64,000 nucleotides of DNA from Pisaster brevispinus (Eukaryota; Echinodermata; Asteroidea; Forcipulatida; Asteriidae). Numbering within the stretch: position 1 is the stretch's first letter; each line of letters starts with the position of its first letter. Below, piece after piece: positions 34,485 to 46,794 of this stretch. A program made the position numbers and the translations under genes. Location: positions 4,193,698 to 4,257,697 of the forward strand of contig JAMKCF010000015.1 of the NCBI GenBank assembly GCA_023634235.1, given 5' to 3'. The notes beneath the pieces were generated by a model that ran no database searches, was not told where the DNA came from, and saw only the letters and a list, made by a program, of their open reading frames with translations.

Positions 34485-35796
34485 TTCGATTAGCTTCCCT
34501 GTGTGTACCGGGGATTAAAACTCGTGGTAGCCACGGAACGAGACTAATCGAATGCTGCGGTGTTTTCGCTTAGCACTCTGGGAAAATAAAGGTCAAAGGA
34601 TTGTAAATTTGTGAATGTCATGTTTTCTTAATTAGATTTGTCCTCTTATAACTTACACTGTTATGGCTTAAAAAAATGCTCCCTGGACTATTTGCCCCAA
34701 GACTTCGCCTGAAAGGGCGGCTGCGGCTGTTGCTAAGGATGTTGTCAAGGGAAGCCTATGCTTCAAGGCTTGTTACTGTGGTGATCAAGCTGTAGCCTCT
34801 AATTCCAAATTAGCCATAGCTAGACTTTACATGTATATGGTGCAAGCCGTTGGATTCTTTCACGATATCAGATTCCTTATTACCAGGGTGTAGTCTTCAC
34901 TTAAATTATTTAAATAAAAGCAATTAAGATATTGTGTGAAGCAAGTTATAAAGAATATCAATGATTTTTCTTTTTAAAACATTGTTCTATTTTTTTTAAA
35001 TGTAACTCAGTCTTTCAGAAAGGTTATTATTTAGAAACAATATTGATCATTCTATTTTATGAAACATCTTAATCAATGTGTATAAATAATTTGTACTTGT
35101 AAGAAATCCCTTTTCTTCCCATTGTTCACACAGCGAAAATAATTTGCAAATTAAAATTCGTATCAGATGTTTTTGTTTATCTTCCAAAGGTTGACAATAA
35201 TTTTAGAAAATTTAAACGAGAAAGTGGACTCACTTTCATAAACATCACCTTTTAATGTTGTAATTAACTTGTTTATTAAAAACGAGATGTAATACAACCT
35301 CTAATATGAATACATGATGCATGGTGGAGTTGTGAAGAGTCAATTCATTCCAGTGGCTAGCTAGTTTGCAGTATTGGGGACAAAGACATTATTGGTTTTG
35401 TTTGTTTGTGCTGTTGATGTCGTTAAGTTTTTTTGTTTTGTTTTGTTCTGTTGTTGTTGTCGTTGTTGTTGTTGTTTTTTTTTTTGCGGGGGGGGGGGCG
35501 ACGGTAGTTATGTATTGAACCATTTACCTGTGTACTTTATATATTTGAGGGGGCAATGTGTCTGAGTGGGGGGAGGGGAACATTTCTAATTGTCTGAGAC
35601 CAGCAGCTGCACTTTGACCAACATACACACAAAACGACAAGCCCTTGACAATTTAAGCTTAGAGTTAAATGACACTGTTCACTGTTTTCATACATCGAGT
35701 TTTGGTTTTGCTACTCAAAAATGATTGTACTCATTTTAAAACAAAAACAGCCTGCAGCCTTGCAGGCAAAATTATGCTTCACAATATTACCATCTG
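34485..35796. other. intergenic, no gene recognised
   Basis: AT-rich sequence with a GTT/T/G-rich low-complexity run near 35425-35500. The open frame at 35374-35565 is this run. Confidence 0.5.
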
Positions 35797-36011
35797 TATA
35801 GACCCATTGCACAACGCGCAGCGCACATACACGCGCGTCTCCTGTCCGCCATGCTGGGTGTCAAAACGTGCACAAAAGGATGGTACACGTGTTCACACGT
35901 GCATTGTTCGTAAACACGTGTACACCATCCTTTTGTACACGTTTTGACACCCAGCATGGCGGATAGGAGACGCGCGTGTATGTGCGCTGCGCGTTGTGCA
36001 ATGGGTCTATA
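35797..36011. mobile_element. 215-bp near-perfect palindrome with TATA ends
   Basis: TATAGACCCATTGCACAACG at the left and its exact complement at the right. Arms of about 95 bases (including GCCATGCTGGGTGTCAAAAC and its partner) enclose a short GTGTTCACACGTGC-type loop. Probably a TA-targeting MITE. Confidence 0.9.
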
Positions 36012-36317
36012 CTGTGTAAGTTATACGCAAATCTGTTGCCTGTTTTTCAACCGTACAATATTGTGCACACATCTGTGTTGCACACACTCTGTGAACGATA
36101 CTTTGTAGCTGACAAACCACGTCACTTCGGAGCAGACCAATCATAACACAGAAATTGCAAGCTTACGTCACTGCAAGTTTATCCACTGAAATCATTTGGC
36201 CTGTAAAAAACAGTGCCGGTAGACAGCGGACCAGTCAGTGTTACTTTCTACTGTTGATAAACAAACCGCGCTGGTTGGCACGGACAGCCGAATATTGGCA
36301 AAACATTGTGTTAACAT

Positions 36318-36615
36318 AGACCCAGTAACTGGGGCGCTGTACTCCTTAAAACATATTTTTTTTACATCTTCGGTCGTACAATTAAATGCCCGATGTTGAC
36401 GTATTGAAAATACAGTTGACGATTTTTGAGCTATATTGTTTGGTATTTTTTGTAATTTTGTGGCATATTTCGTGGCTCTTTGTCGTAAAAACCATAGCAA
36501 ATTGCCGAATGTGGCGGAACTTACAATGGATTCCCGATGCGCTAGTACGACCGAAGATGTAAAATTAAAAGAACAATTTTTTAAAAAGGAGTACAGCGCC
36601 CCAGTTATTGGGTCT
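36318..36615. mobile_element. MITE with AGACCCAGTAACTGGGGCGC ends
   Basis: AGACCCAGTAACTGGGGCGC, then TGTACTCCTT at the left; AAGGAGTACAGCGCCCCAGT, then TATTGGGTCT at the right. The interior also pairs partly (CATCTTCGGTCGTAC with GTACGACCGAAGATG). The long minus-strand open frame across it is not a gene. Confidence 0.85.
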
Positions 36616-37051
36616 TGTGTACAGATGTTGTGAACAAATTCTGCAAACTTTCCATTAGAAAAATTAGATCCCATGATTAGATGCTTTGTTTCCAACAAAT
36701 TCAACACTATCTTTAAAAATTTGTTCACAAACTGTGGCTGTCTGTTTTTGCATTAGTCCCATAGTTTTCCAACCGTGTTTGGCAAAAACTCGGGCTGTGA
36801 CGACGTTGCTACAGCAGAAAGTTCTATCGTTTAAGAATTGTGCACGCGTGAAAGGCTATCATTGGCCGAGTCGTGCGCAGCGCGTACACGCCTGCAATTT
36901 TCAATAGACTGTGCAAGTCTCGCGCGTATTCGAACATTGGGAGCCGTTAAAGCGCGTGAGTTTGTTTCTTTAACGCGTTAAAGCAATGTACGTGGGACCA
37001 CAGTGGTCCCAAAAAATAATGTTCGAATACTTGCGAGACTTGCATGGTCTA

Positions 37052-37224
37052 TAGACCTTATGCACATGACGTCATTTCAGTAGGGCGCCCTCACCTAGAG
37101 GTCAAAAGGAGGTTGTTCATTGGCCAATCATGTGCGCCGCGCGTACAAATCTGTGCGTTTCGATTGTTTCGTCACCGTTTTACCTCTAAGATGGCGGCTG
37201 GATGACGTCAATGCATAAGGTCTA
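37052..37224. mobile_element. TAGACCTTATGC MITE with CRE-like sites, copy 1
   Basis: Terminal repeats TAGACCTTATGC..TGACGTCA and TGACGTCA..TGCATAAGGTCTA. Other copies are at 45011-45173 and 57122-57297. The interior carries AGGGCGCCCT and CCTCTAAGATGGC. Confidence 0.9.
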
Positions 37225-37237
37225 TTGTTTGACATCC

Positions 37238-37362
37238 TGGGGCCTTTCTCAAACCTCGGCTTGGGCTCCGTCTCCGGCTTGGGCTCCGTTTTCTTTGTTG
37301 GCGCAGCGTGTATTTGTATCACACGGAGCCGGAGCCCAAGCCGAGGTTTGAGAAAGGCCCCT
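37238..37362. mobile_element. 125-bp foldback, GGGGCCTTTCTCAAACC ends, copy 1
   Basis: GGGGCCTTTCTCAAACCTCG, then GCTTGGGCTCCG pairs with the complementary sequence ending at 37362. A diverged relative is at 44430-44580. Confidence 0.9.
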
Positions 37363-37690
37363 AGATGGCGGTCAATGACGTCACGTGCGATTTATCTTTG
37401 GTCTAAAAAATGGTGGGCAACCCTCAACATTGAAGGTTGTCTTAGGGGAAGTGGGGATCGAGAGACCGAATAAAAAATGGTTAGAATCCGGACTATAACA
37501 TGAGCAGCGCGCCATATAGCTGGATTGCACATGACGTAATTGACCGCCATCTTTGATGTCAAACATTGGAAACGTGCACGCGTGTACGCGCTGCGCACGA
37601 CTCTCAGCCAATGATAGCCTTTCACCACGCGTACACATTTCATCAACGATGCCGGCCAATGCAAGGGGTCTATTGGATATCTCACGCGAG

Positions 37691-40600
37691 GTTGCTGAAA
37701 CGCTCTACAAGGCCACCACATTTTTTTTCAGGCAACTGCTAGCATTGCCTATATACAACTTGAACCACTTTGTCGGCACAAGATACAGTTTTCTAGCTGT
37801 AACTCACCATCCCCAGGAAACTTTTATGAAAAAACTCCCTTGCATTGGCCGCCATACACTGAGCGCTAAGGTCAAACAATCTCAGTCAACGATGGCTCTT
37901 CATTGACCTCATTGAGGGCGCTGTTTGGGCTTAGTGGCGTCTTGGGGGGGGGGGGGTTACTTCATAAGAACAAGGGGGAAAATACGGGTAGGTTTATCCA
38001 GCAAACCCCTTACCATAAAAACCAGTAAGCCCCCCCCCTCCCATCTTACCCACGTAAAACAGCATACATCATTTAAACCAAGCACATTAGAAAATAAGAA
38101 TAGTACATGTATTTACATTATCCCAAGAAATCAGTGTTCCATGCAGCACTTAGCTCTTACCCATCCCTCTGCTGTACCTAATTCTGTCCCCTGTACAAGT
38201 TACTAACTGTCGTTAAAAATACAAATAGAGTTGGGTAAAAAAGAGTTTAAGTATCCCGGCATTGTTTGCACTTCAGACTTTTTAGCCTACCACACCTCAT
38301 TTCCTTATAAAAATGCCTGTGTGATATTGATTAAAATTGACAGCGCGTTAAAACAGAGTGGGGAATAACACCACGATGCAGTGTGTGGGAAAAGCTGTTG
38401 GAATAGCTCTTTTTCTACATTTCAGCATAGCGACAACATGCAGGATAATAGCCTGGAATGAACTGTTACATAAGTATTTAGTACGATTTACATGCAAACT
38501 ACAGGAACAATGTAAGTCCCTGTAGTTGCATACGGCAACCTGCATTGCTGCTATTGGGGGTTTGTTCATTGTATATGCAAATCACTATAGTTGTGCGCTG
38601 TTTTCAAAGCACTCAATGAGGAAAATACAGCATGGCCATTTTTCAGTACTGGACTACGACTGGACCACCACGGACTGGACGCAGAGTACTTCTCAGCTGT
38701 TGGACGCCGCACTTTTGATGAACTGAACTGGTAAAATTTGCCATAAGAAGAACCTTCTGCCATTCAGCTTTCATTGGCCAGAAGGAGTTATCTTTTATGA
38801 GTTTTAGTACATAATAAGCTGCAGAAAATGGAAGGTAAAATTCACTGTTCGAGCCCTTCTTCAGTAGGCCTAAAGGATAACTTTGGTGTTGTTGAGCTCG
38901 CAAGCGGCTGTGGGAGAGAATTCCGGTACTCCCCCCGTAGACTGCAGTAAACAATTCACGACTGAAAAGCCAGGCTAATATGATGCCGAGCACTGCTCAC
39001 ATTTACCAGCGACTTTTCTTTACTTGCTGGGGAAATGTTGGAGAAAACTATCAAGAACTTGCCTCGCTTTTTTACACCCGGCTGTGAACTGAAACTGTAG
39101 CATTGGTGATAGGGGTTGATTTCTCCAAGTAAATATTTTTCAACCGCGACGCATCAATGGACAACTATCGGAGCCCATAAAAGAGACAGGTAAAAACATA
39201 AGATAAAGAGAATAAATTATACTAAAGCTCCAGTGTTTGTCACTCGGAAAAGCATACAGTTTCACATTAAAACATGTAGGGGCCTACCTGGACCAATTGC
39301 ATTTGCTAGACATCAAGATGTCTTAGTGTGTCGATTATGAAGGAGCAATAGCCATGTTTACGCAAGGTATGCAATTTTAGTTGACTTTGTGATGTTAACA
39401 ATGTACTTCTTAAGGTATTCAACAGGATTTTAAAGTTGGATTCTCATAAAAATTATTGGCATTTGGTCACAATTAAACCAATCTTGATCTTTTTCCCGAT
39501 TGTATTTTCTCATACGCATCAGTTATGCACATCTCGGCAAAACTTACTTACATGCCCTTTTCACCATAAATCCATTAGAAGGGTAAAAAGGGTGGAAATC
39601 GTTTTCAACAACTTGCTTGACACGGGTTGCACTATTAAAGTTAAGGCATCTTTATGGACGAGTAATTAGTTGAATCGGAATTTAAACCATCGTAAGATGG
39701 TCTGTGATTATGAGATGATTTACGATTTAACTAGGCTGATATCAAGTTTGTAGTTCAGACCAGTCTGAACTACAAAATACACACCACTCCAAAATGTCCA
39801 GCAGTTTCTACAATCTTCCCTTTTAGAGTAGCTGTATACATGCTCTTTGAACTTTCCACTTCAAAGTTTAATCGTATATTGGAATTTTGGACTTGTGTAG
39901 GAATGCTGCGTTACTCGAATTATGGTGGCATTTATCCTCTTAATTTTTAACGGTCAACAAATGAATTTCCTTATGCGTTCTAATCATTCTAAGAACAACA
40001 TTGACAATGATGTGCCTTCAGGGCTGTACCTTTATGATATATGTTCTTGCCGTCTTAAGTTCTGGTAATGAAACTAAAAGAAAACCTTTAATGTTTAGTC
40101 TTCATATTGATGAGACTGTTGATATTCTAAAATGCAGCAATTACAGATCTGATATGATAGGGCCTATTATAGTTTGTGAGAAATGTTATTCTTTTACATT
40201 TTGTTCCCTTGTTCGAGGAAAAATGATTTTATTATTTCGAGGGAGACGTTATTTTTTTAAGGGGAACAAAACTGTTTTTGCGAGGGAATAAAATACTATT
40301 TCGAGGGATCAAAATATTATTTTGGGGGAATTAAATACATTTTATGCTTTTGTTTACCTTTTCAAATGTTTGTACCTGTCCCTCTAGGGGCTCCGAATGC
40401 CACAACCTTCTGCTGATTACCCGGTGCTGACCTAGACGAGGAAACCGACGACTTGTGAGGCGTATGAGGTAGGCGGTACCAGCTGGTGAACAGCTCCCGT
40501 CATTCAACCAAGAATCAAGAGAGACTGACCAGAGGGAGGCATGCAGTTGAAGATCTATGGATTGTGTGGTTTATGTGTACTAGTTTAGTCTGGATCGTGA

Positions 40601-42137
40601 TGTACATTAGAGGACACCAAAGGACCAAGGTAGGGACAAATTGCTGTATCCGACCGACCACTTTTTCATTAAAACCAAGCAGTTTGGCTATAGCGTGTGC
40701 CCTTATTCCTCCAATATCCTCTTCTCCTATGTCACTACATCAGCACCAAAACCAGGGGTTAATTTTCGGGGGCACAAGGAATGCACCGGTTTGTTACAAC
40801 AAGTAACATTTTACTGTGGTGTTTTTAATCTGAAAGCTCAAAATTTCAAATGGGAAGGGGGGGGGGCTTAGTTACACGCCACACTATTTTGAATAAAACT
40901 GTATTGAATAAGATAGGACTGCCTGACCCCGTGATAAGCACTCGCTCGCTTGTGAGATTTAAACAAGAAAAAAGAAAAAGAAAAGAAAGAACAGTTGACT
41001 TTGTTTACAAACAAAAACAAAAACCTATTCTGAAGCAACCGGTAGCAAATGCAATAATTACTAAGCTTTCTAAAACAATCAACTAAAATGCAAAAAAAAA
41101 AAAAAAAAAAAAATTAAAGGAGGTCGGATACCCCAAGTTTGTCTATTTGGAGACAAGACAAAGAGAACAGTAAGAAGACTGCGGAAGGTAAACGACGATT
41201 TAACCCGTTCTCTTGCAGAGTCCCTCCCCCTTTTGTAACTCCCACTCCCACTACGAGACTTTCTACAAACTTGTTGATGTTGTCCCTAACGTAGCTTTCA
41301 ATGTGATGTCATACTCTCTCAGGCTTTTTCTTGATCTGCATATTGGTCGAAGCCAATGATGCTTTTTAATTAGAAGACTAGTCCTTCAGGAAATTTTCGT
41401 CGGGGTTGAAACTTCAAGTCGCCAGTTGTCATGTTCGGATTAATTGTCATGATTGTGTAATTCTAGAGTAATGTTTTTAAGGATAAATTAAATTTTGTAA
41501 TCCCTTTGATCTTATTCATTTTTTTTTAGTAAAAAATAAAAATCAAATATGGTTGGATTCCTCAATTTTCTCCTAGAAAAAAAACTCACATAACCCGCAG
41601 TTAGTATCCCTGTCCAATTTGCACTAAGCCACTAATCTGCATGCATTTGATGATCAATGTTTGATATATGGGTAATAAATAAATAATTTAGACATACTAA
41701 ATTAGTATTTATTCCTGATATCAACATTGCATCAATTTTTGAATGTAGCCAACTTTAAATTAGCATAAATGACACACCAGACCCCTTACATTTTTATTTA
41801 GGAAACAACAGAAAACACAATTTTAAAATAGCTGTAACTCTCACACAATTGGAAAAAAGTAGCAAACATTTAAAAATGTAGTTTTGCAAACTGCAAGTAT
41901 TTTTTAGTTGGGAACAATTCCCCAAAACCAATAAAAAAGAGGCAAAAAATAGGAAAGAATGGTAAAAATTAAGGAGAAATTATAAAGATTTGTCTTTTCC
42001 TGAGAAAGCAGAGTGATCAGCCATGGGAAAGATGACACCAGCAATGCCTAGGTTTGTATGATTGGTAAGATAGTGTTGGCCTAGATAGAGAGTAGCGTTG
42101 GCCTACATGTAAGACTAACTCTCCTACCTTCTAGCAG
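37691..42137. other. intergenic, no coding gene recognised
   Basis: Contents: G/C homopolymer runs near 37945 and 38030, a small palindrome TTTGTAGTTCAGACCAGTCT at about 39745-39775, and poly-A near 41093-41112. An exon-like stretch begins at 40388 (acceptor GTCCCTCTAG) but has no clear coding content. It may belong upstream of the non-coding locus that follows. Confidence 0.4.
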
Positions 42138-44428
42138 GTTCAGAGGCAACATGTAAGGTTCAAGTCTAAACTTGAACAGAGGAGTCTTCCGTTGATGTCC
42201 TTGATGCATGGCCCGAGGTCAGCAGATGTCAAGGACAAAATCAGGTAAAAGTATCTGGGTAAGTGTGAAAGAAAATAACATTTTGTCTCCACAGCTTCTA
42301 ATAACCTTTCCCTCCACAGCTTTTAACAACCTTTCTCTCCACAGCTTCTAACAACATTTTCCCTCCACAGCTTCTAACAACCTTTCCCTCCACAGCTTCT
42401 AACAACCTTTCCCTCCACAGCTTCTAACAACCTTTCCCTCCACAGCTTCTAACAACCTTTCCCTCCACCTGCAGCTTTTAACATCTCTCTCGACAGGCTT
42501 TAACATTTTTTTGTTTTCAACAGTCTGATATTTTCAGATGATGCGGTATAATCTACCACTACATCAGCAGGACTAATCTTTGAGCAGGTTTAAGGGCAAT
42601 GTTCATTGCAGAACTTCAGTGAAGATGGCAGGTCTCCCTTTGATGTCTCTGATGCGAGGTTGTGAGGTCAGTGAGGTCAGGTGTTTGCAGCAGAGGCGAC
42701 ATAATAGGTCAAGTATCGTGGGTAAGGTTGAAAGAAAATTAACCTTTCTCTCCGCAGTTTCTAACATTTTCCTTGTTTTTGTTTTTCCACAGTCAACAAA
42801 CCCATTGTTCTGAGACAGATGTTGTGGCTGGCCCTGGTAGCAACTATTGGACACCGTAGATGATAACGGTTTGGTAAGGTATCACGGCAAACTCATGGTG
42901 AGCCTCACTTTGGCTTGAGATGACGCTAAATGCTAACCTTGTTATAATTTTTTCTTCCAAGTTATGCAGATTATGTTTTCTTCTGAACATGGTGAACTAG
43001 TCTAACCACTGACGTCTTCAGCCAAGGTTCCAGATTCATGGCAATGAAGGCAGAGCATGATCAGACGACCTTTTCTCTTTGATGTCTCTGAAGCGTGACC
43101 AAAGGTCAGCGAGGTCAATTGGCTAGGTGTTTGCAGCAAATGTTAAGTAACTGGTTTATCTGCAGGTAAAGTATCTGGGGAAGCTCCAAAGGAAAATAAC
43201 GACTCCCTTGGCAGCCTCTAACTCTCCCTCTGCATCCAAACATTCACTCCACAGGCTTTAACTTTTTTTTATTTCCAGTCTATCAACCCTTTTTCCTTAA
43301 TGCGGATGTTGTGCGACGTGAGTGTGCATTGCTGACAACTCTGGAGCACGCAGAGGGTGACAGTTTGGTTAAGGGTATCAAGGTAATCTTATGGTAACAG
43401 CTTGACTTGAAGTGACCAGTGAATGCCTCCCTTTCCAGCTAATGTTCTGAAAAAGCATCAAGAAATTTACAGTTACTTTTGAAAACTCAAAACTATTTGG
43501 TTATAACACAGAGGTAGCCTACCTCCGTGGTTATAACCAGCATACTTTGTACTATTATTCGCGATTCCACAACATCAAGACTTTCAACCAATCAACCAAG
43601 GCACAAAAAAACTTCTCAATATAAGAACTAAAAAAAATTCTGTGTTTCTGCAATTAACAATAATGCCTGCATTCTTAAAACAATTTTCAGCTTCTCTTTT
43701 AATTATCAATACAGAGTAAGTGGTCGGGTGCTTGTTTGTTTGAGTCCCTCTGTTCAGCAGTCTTGTGCGGTGATGACTACAGCCGGGGCTGTTGAGATGT
43801 GCATCGGTGGAGGAAACAGCAGAGAATCGACAACAGACTGCATGGTAACTTTGAAATTATTTGTTGTCAAAATTTTCTTTGATGTTCATCTGCAAGCTTA
43901 AAGTGTTCAATTTTGGAAGAATACATCCATTCTTATCGTATAGTTTTAATTTTTCAATTAACAAAAATACAATCAACCAATGTGCACATTCTTCATTGAG
44001 ATTGGAGTTTACGTTTTGATATAAGTCAAGCAAGCGAACAAACAAACAAACAAACACCCTAACAAACAATATCTGATCTGTAAATGTCATAAGTGTCTTG
44101 CGTGCCTGCATGCAATTGAAGGACTTTTGTGATCGGAGTTGGTAGACAGTATTCTCGCTCATAAGTATTCCTCTTGATAATTGATCCTTAAAGTATTAAG
44201 ACTGTAACAAGTTTAACAAAAAAATAGCTTTTGTGATTACAAATTAATATTTTTCTCCTACAGTTTGAGACACTTTGATGTCGAGGCTTAATGGACCGTG
44301 CAACCAACCGAGGACTGCGTCCAATCTAGCCAGATGATTCGCCACAAGGTCAACTGTTCAAGTGATCTCAGCTGGACCATGATGGCGTCCTACTGACTGT
44401 ATGATGACACTCGAGGAGAAGACCATGT
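42138..44428 (+). ncRNA. candidate spliced non-coding RNA with triplicated exon blocks
   Basis: Three diverged tandem blocks start near 42138, 42588 and 43025. Each begins after an AG with a related segment containing GATGTC(T/C)(T/C)TGA and AGGTCAG, and ends at a donor-like site within GTAAAGTATCTGGGTAAG-like sequence. Blocks 2 and 3 then carry a second related segment (42793-42873 and 43279-43367) between TTTCCACAG or TTTCCAG and a shared CGGTTTG or CAGTTTG before GT(T)AAGG. Further exon-like stretches are 43715-43844 (acceptor ATACAG, donor GTAACT) and one beginning at 44274 (acceptor CTCCTACAG), which runs into a foldback element at 44430. All frames are broken by stops, so I read it as non-coding. 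Transcription is not shown by the sequence; the splice borders and the repeated exon plan are the only support. Confidence 0.35.
42284..42474 (+). repeat. 25-bp minisatellite of 3' splice-site-like units
   Basis: Eight successive AG-ending units at about 42294, 42319, 42344, 42370, 42395, 42420, 42445 and 42474; spacing is 25 bases except one of 26 and the last of 29. Each unit reads CTTCTAACAACC followed by TTTCCCTCCACAG, that is, a branch-point-like CTAAC, a pyrimidine tract and CAG, with about 18 bases from the branch A to the AG. The array sits exactly where the other two exon blocks have a single acceptor region. Confidence 0.9.
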
Positions 44429-44429
44429 T

Positions 44430-44580
44430 GGGGCTTTTTCCAAACCTCTGCTTGGGCTCTGGCTCTAGTTTCAGGCTCCTTTTGATGATCGAAGCACCAG
44501 GCAAAGTGCTCAAAAAACTTAGAACAGAACCCATTACAAGCAGGAGCCACAGCCAAAGACGAAGTTTGGAAAAGGCCCTT
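44430..44580. mobile_element. foldback related to 37238-37362, copy 2
   Basis: TGGGGCTTTTTCCAAACCTC, then TGCTTGGGCTCTGG at the left pairs with CC(A)AAGACGAAGTTTGGAAAA, then GGCCC at the right; more diverged than copy 1. Confidence 0.75.
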
Positions 44581-45010
44581 AGTTCAATTTAAATACAATA
44601 TTTTAGTAGTTTTATTAGTTCCCTGATTCAGTCAAAATCCAAAACCATAATTGCAACTCAACATTCAGTTGACTCCATAAATTTTGTACACCTGGTTTAT
44701 GATGCAAAGCGTTGCTCGGTTTTTTTTTATGGAAAATCAAAATCATCACATTCGGTTGCAGTACCCTTTGGACTTTGACGGATTCAGTTTAGTTAAGAAT
44801 ACAGCTGTAAAGATGTATAGCTTTGCTAAATAAGTAAATTTAAAGATCGATGGAAAAAATTGAAAGCACAAAATAGACAGAATGCATGTTTTACAAGCTT
44901 TAGTAGAATCTGTTGCAATGCGAACCCTCACCACAGCCACTTCACCATAATCTTAACACTAATCCTAGCTCGTCCATCCTAACCCAAATAACTTTACTCA
45001 CAATGTTTAT

Positions 45011-45173
45011 ATGGACCTTATGCACTGACGTCATCTTAGAGGTAAAACGGTGACGAAATAATGCATGGATAACGCACCCATAATCAGACGCGGCACAGGA
45101 CTCGGCAAAATGAGCTGCTATCTTTTTCGCAGAGGGCGCCCTACTGAAATGACGTCGTGTGCATAAGGTCTAT
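45011..45173. mobile_element. TAGACCTTATGC MITE, copy 2
   Basis: Ends ATGGACCTTATGCACTGACG, then TCA and GACGTCGTGTGCATAAGGTC, then TA. The interior is in the opposite orientation to copies 1 and 3 (CTTAGAGGTAAAAC first, AGGGCGCCCT last). Confidence 0.85.
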
Positions 45174-46561
45174 TAATGACTAACCTTTATAGCACAAACA
45201 CAATTCACCCCACGCAGTTTATAAGAAAATCAACGACAGATCTTTCTTAACTAAACATGCATTTTGTCTATAGGCCTACCTCCAAAACAACTCATGCCAA
45301 ATGCATTTCTTGATCTATTGCCACATGGCAGAAATTTATGCTTCCTTAAGTACTAGTTAAAAAAAAAAAAAAATTACCTGAAGAAATGTATTTTAATGAG
45401 TGAATGTAGTTTAAACTTATGTAAATCATGTTAATGTATGTATGCATTGGTGTACAATGTACAGACCCCTAGCTCAGACATCACAGATGGCCAATCTTAT
45501 CGGTCTGCCATTTTGGGTTTAAAATCACATGTAAAGATTGGTGAGCGTGTAAATGTCTTCATGTCGCCTAAAATGCACACCCCACAGTATCTACATTTTT
45601 AATAGCCACTATAAAGCAACTTTCATTATACAATGATGAAAAGGTAATCCAGCCCTGTCACTTATGGGTTTTGCCATCGCCAAAACACAATACGAGTGTT
45701 TTGATGATTAAATTTGACAGTAAAGATAAGATGAAATACTCACTTAAGTGAACTTATTTTCATTGATGTTTTAATTAATTCACTGTTGAGAAAATACAGA
45801 GAAAAATAGTAGAGAATAACAAATAAAAAACGCCCGCATTGAGGCAGCTGGATAACTTGTTTTCTTTAGTTGTTTAATTTAAAGTAGATACCAACGAATA
45901 ACGAGGATCTATTTGCATTATTTTAGGTTGGGGGTCGGTGTAGCTGCGATAAATGCGAGCTCTTTGGTCAGGCCCTTTTTTTAGAACCTCCAGTCTATGA
46001 ACATTATGAGGATGGAGGGTTTTGATTATCGCAACTGGGGGCATTATTAAACACAATGTACAAAGTGGTTGCAGACTTTCACTTCCTTAACTCAACTTAA
46101 AGCCAATTGATAAAAATGAAGTCTAAATACAGAGAAATATTTACATCTGAAATACTGTCAAAAAAGAGAGAAATCTTTGCTGATTTTGATTGCTGTAATC
46201 AAAATAACCATTCATGAACAAAGTTGCGATAATTGTTAACCCTTGATCCTCCAAATGGTTAGATCTTATATTTACGACAGGCCCAGCGTCGAAACAAGGA
46301 TCACATTTTAGGGGGTACAATGTGCACCTTTTTCGCTGTGGGGGTGGGGGGGGGGCCACTTCCTGCCAATTGAACTCCAGTTTTCATCAGCAATGTAGGA
46401 GGAACTCATTAATTTAAAACAGGAATTGCAGTATTTGGGGCAAACATAACAATTTGGGAGGCTAATCATCCTTACTTGCAGCTGAAAAGCTGAATTGCAA
46501 AGGACGCGGCTACAACATGCTCGAGCCGCAGGGATGCGAGGGCGCCGTAGGCAGCCATGCA
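45174..46561. other. intergenic, no gene recognised
   Basis: AT-rich, with a poly-A run near 45361-45373 and a G-run near 46341-46354. No exon is supported. Confidence 0.5.
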
Positions 46562-46711
46562 GGGGTCAATTTCACAAAGCACTTAGACTCATCTTTTAAG
46601 ATGAGTTGTCAGTATTACCATGGAGATTTGTAATGTGACATCACACTTTGCTTAGCAATTAAGACGGATTTGCACTTCAGATCAATCTTAACTCTTTGTG
46701 AAATCGAGCCC
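46562..46711. mobile_element. foldback with GGGTCAATTTCACAAAG ends
   Basis: GGGTCAATTTCACAAAGCAC at the left and CTTTGTGAAATCGAGCCC at the right. It belongs with the similar elements at 57453-57647, 59372-59529 and 61423-61674, and a half copy at about 23928-23985. Confidence 0.8.
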
Positions 46712-46794
46712 AGGCACATCAACACATGACCACGAAGCATTTTTTTATCGACCTGTTGACAATTTAAACGGTTCCTTGCAGACTTTTTGCACAG

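Larger units (their letters stand above)
36830..37690. repeat. nested inverted segments around the foldback cluster
   Basis: 36840-36900 (GTGCACGCGTGAAAGGCTAT, then CATTGGCCGAGTCGTGCGCA) is repeated in inverted orientation at about 37570-37635. Between them lie the elements at 37052-37224 and 37238-37362. Several elements appear to have inserted into one another. Confidence 0.6.

Noticed and set aside
36192..36728. 178-residue minus-strand open frame
   Set aside because: It runs across a MITE with inverted ends and has no domain or codon bias.
43715..43844. C/D-box snoRNA (GTGATGA near the start)
   Set aside because: No D box CTGA at the proper distance and no terminal stem.
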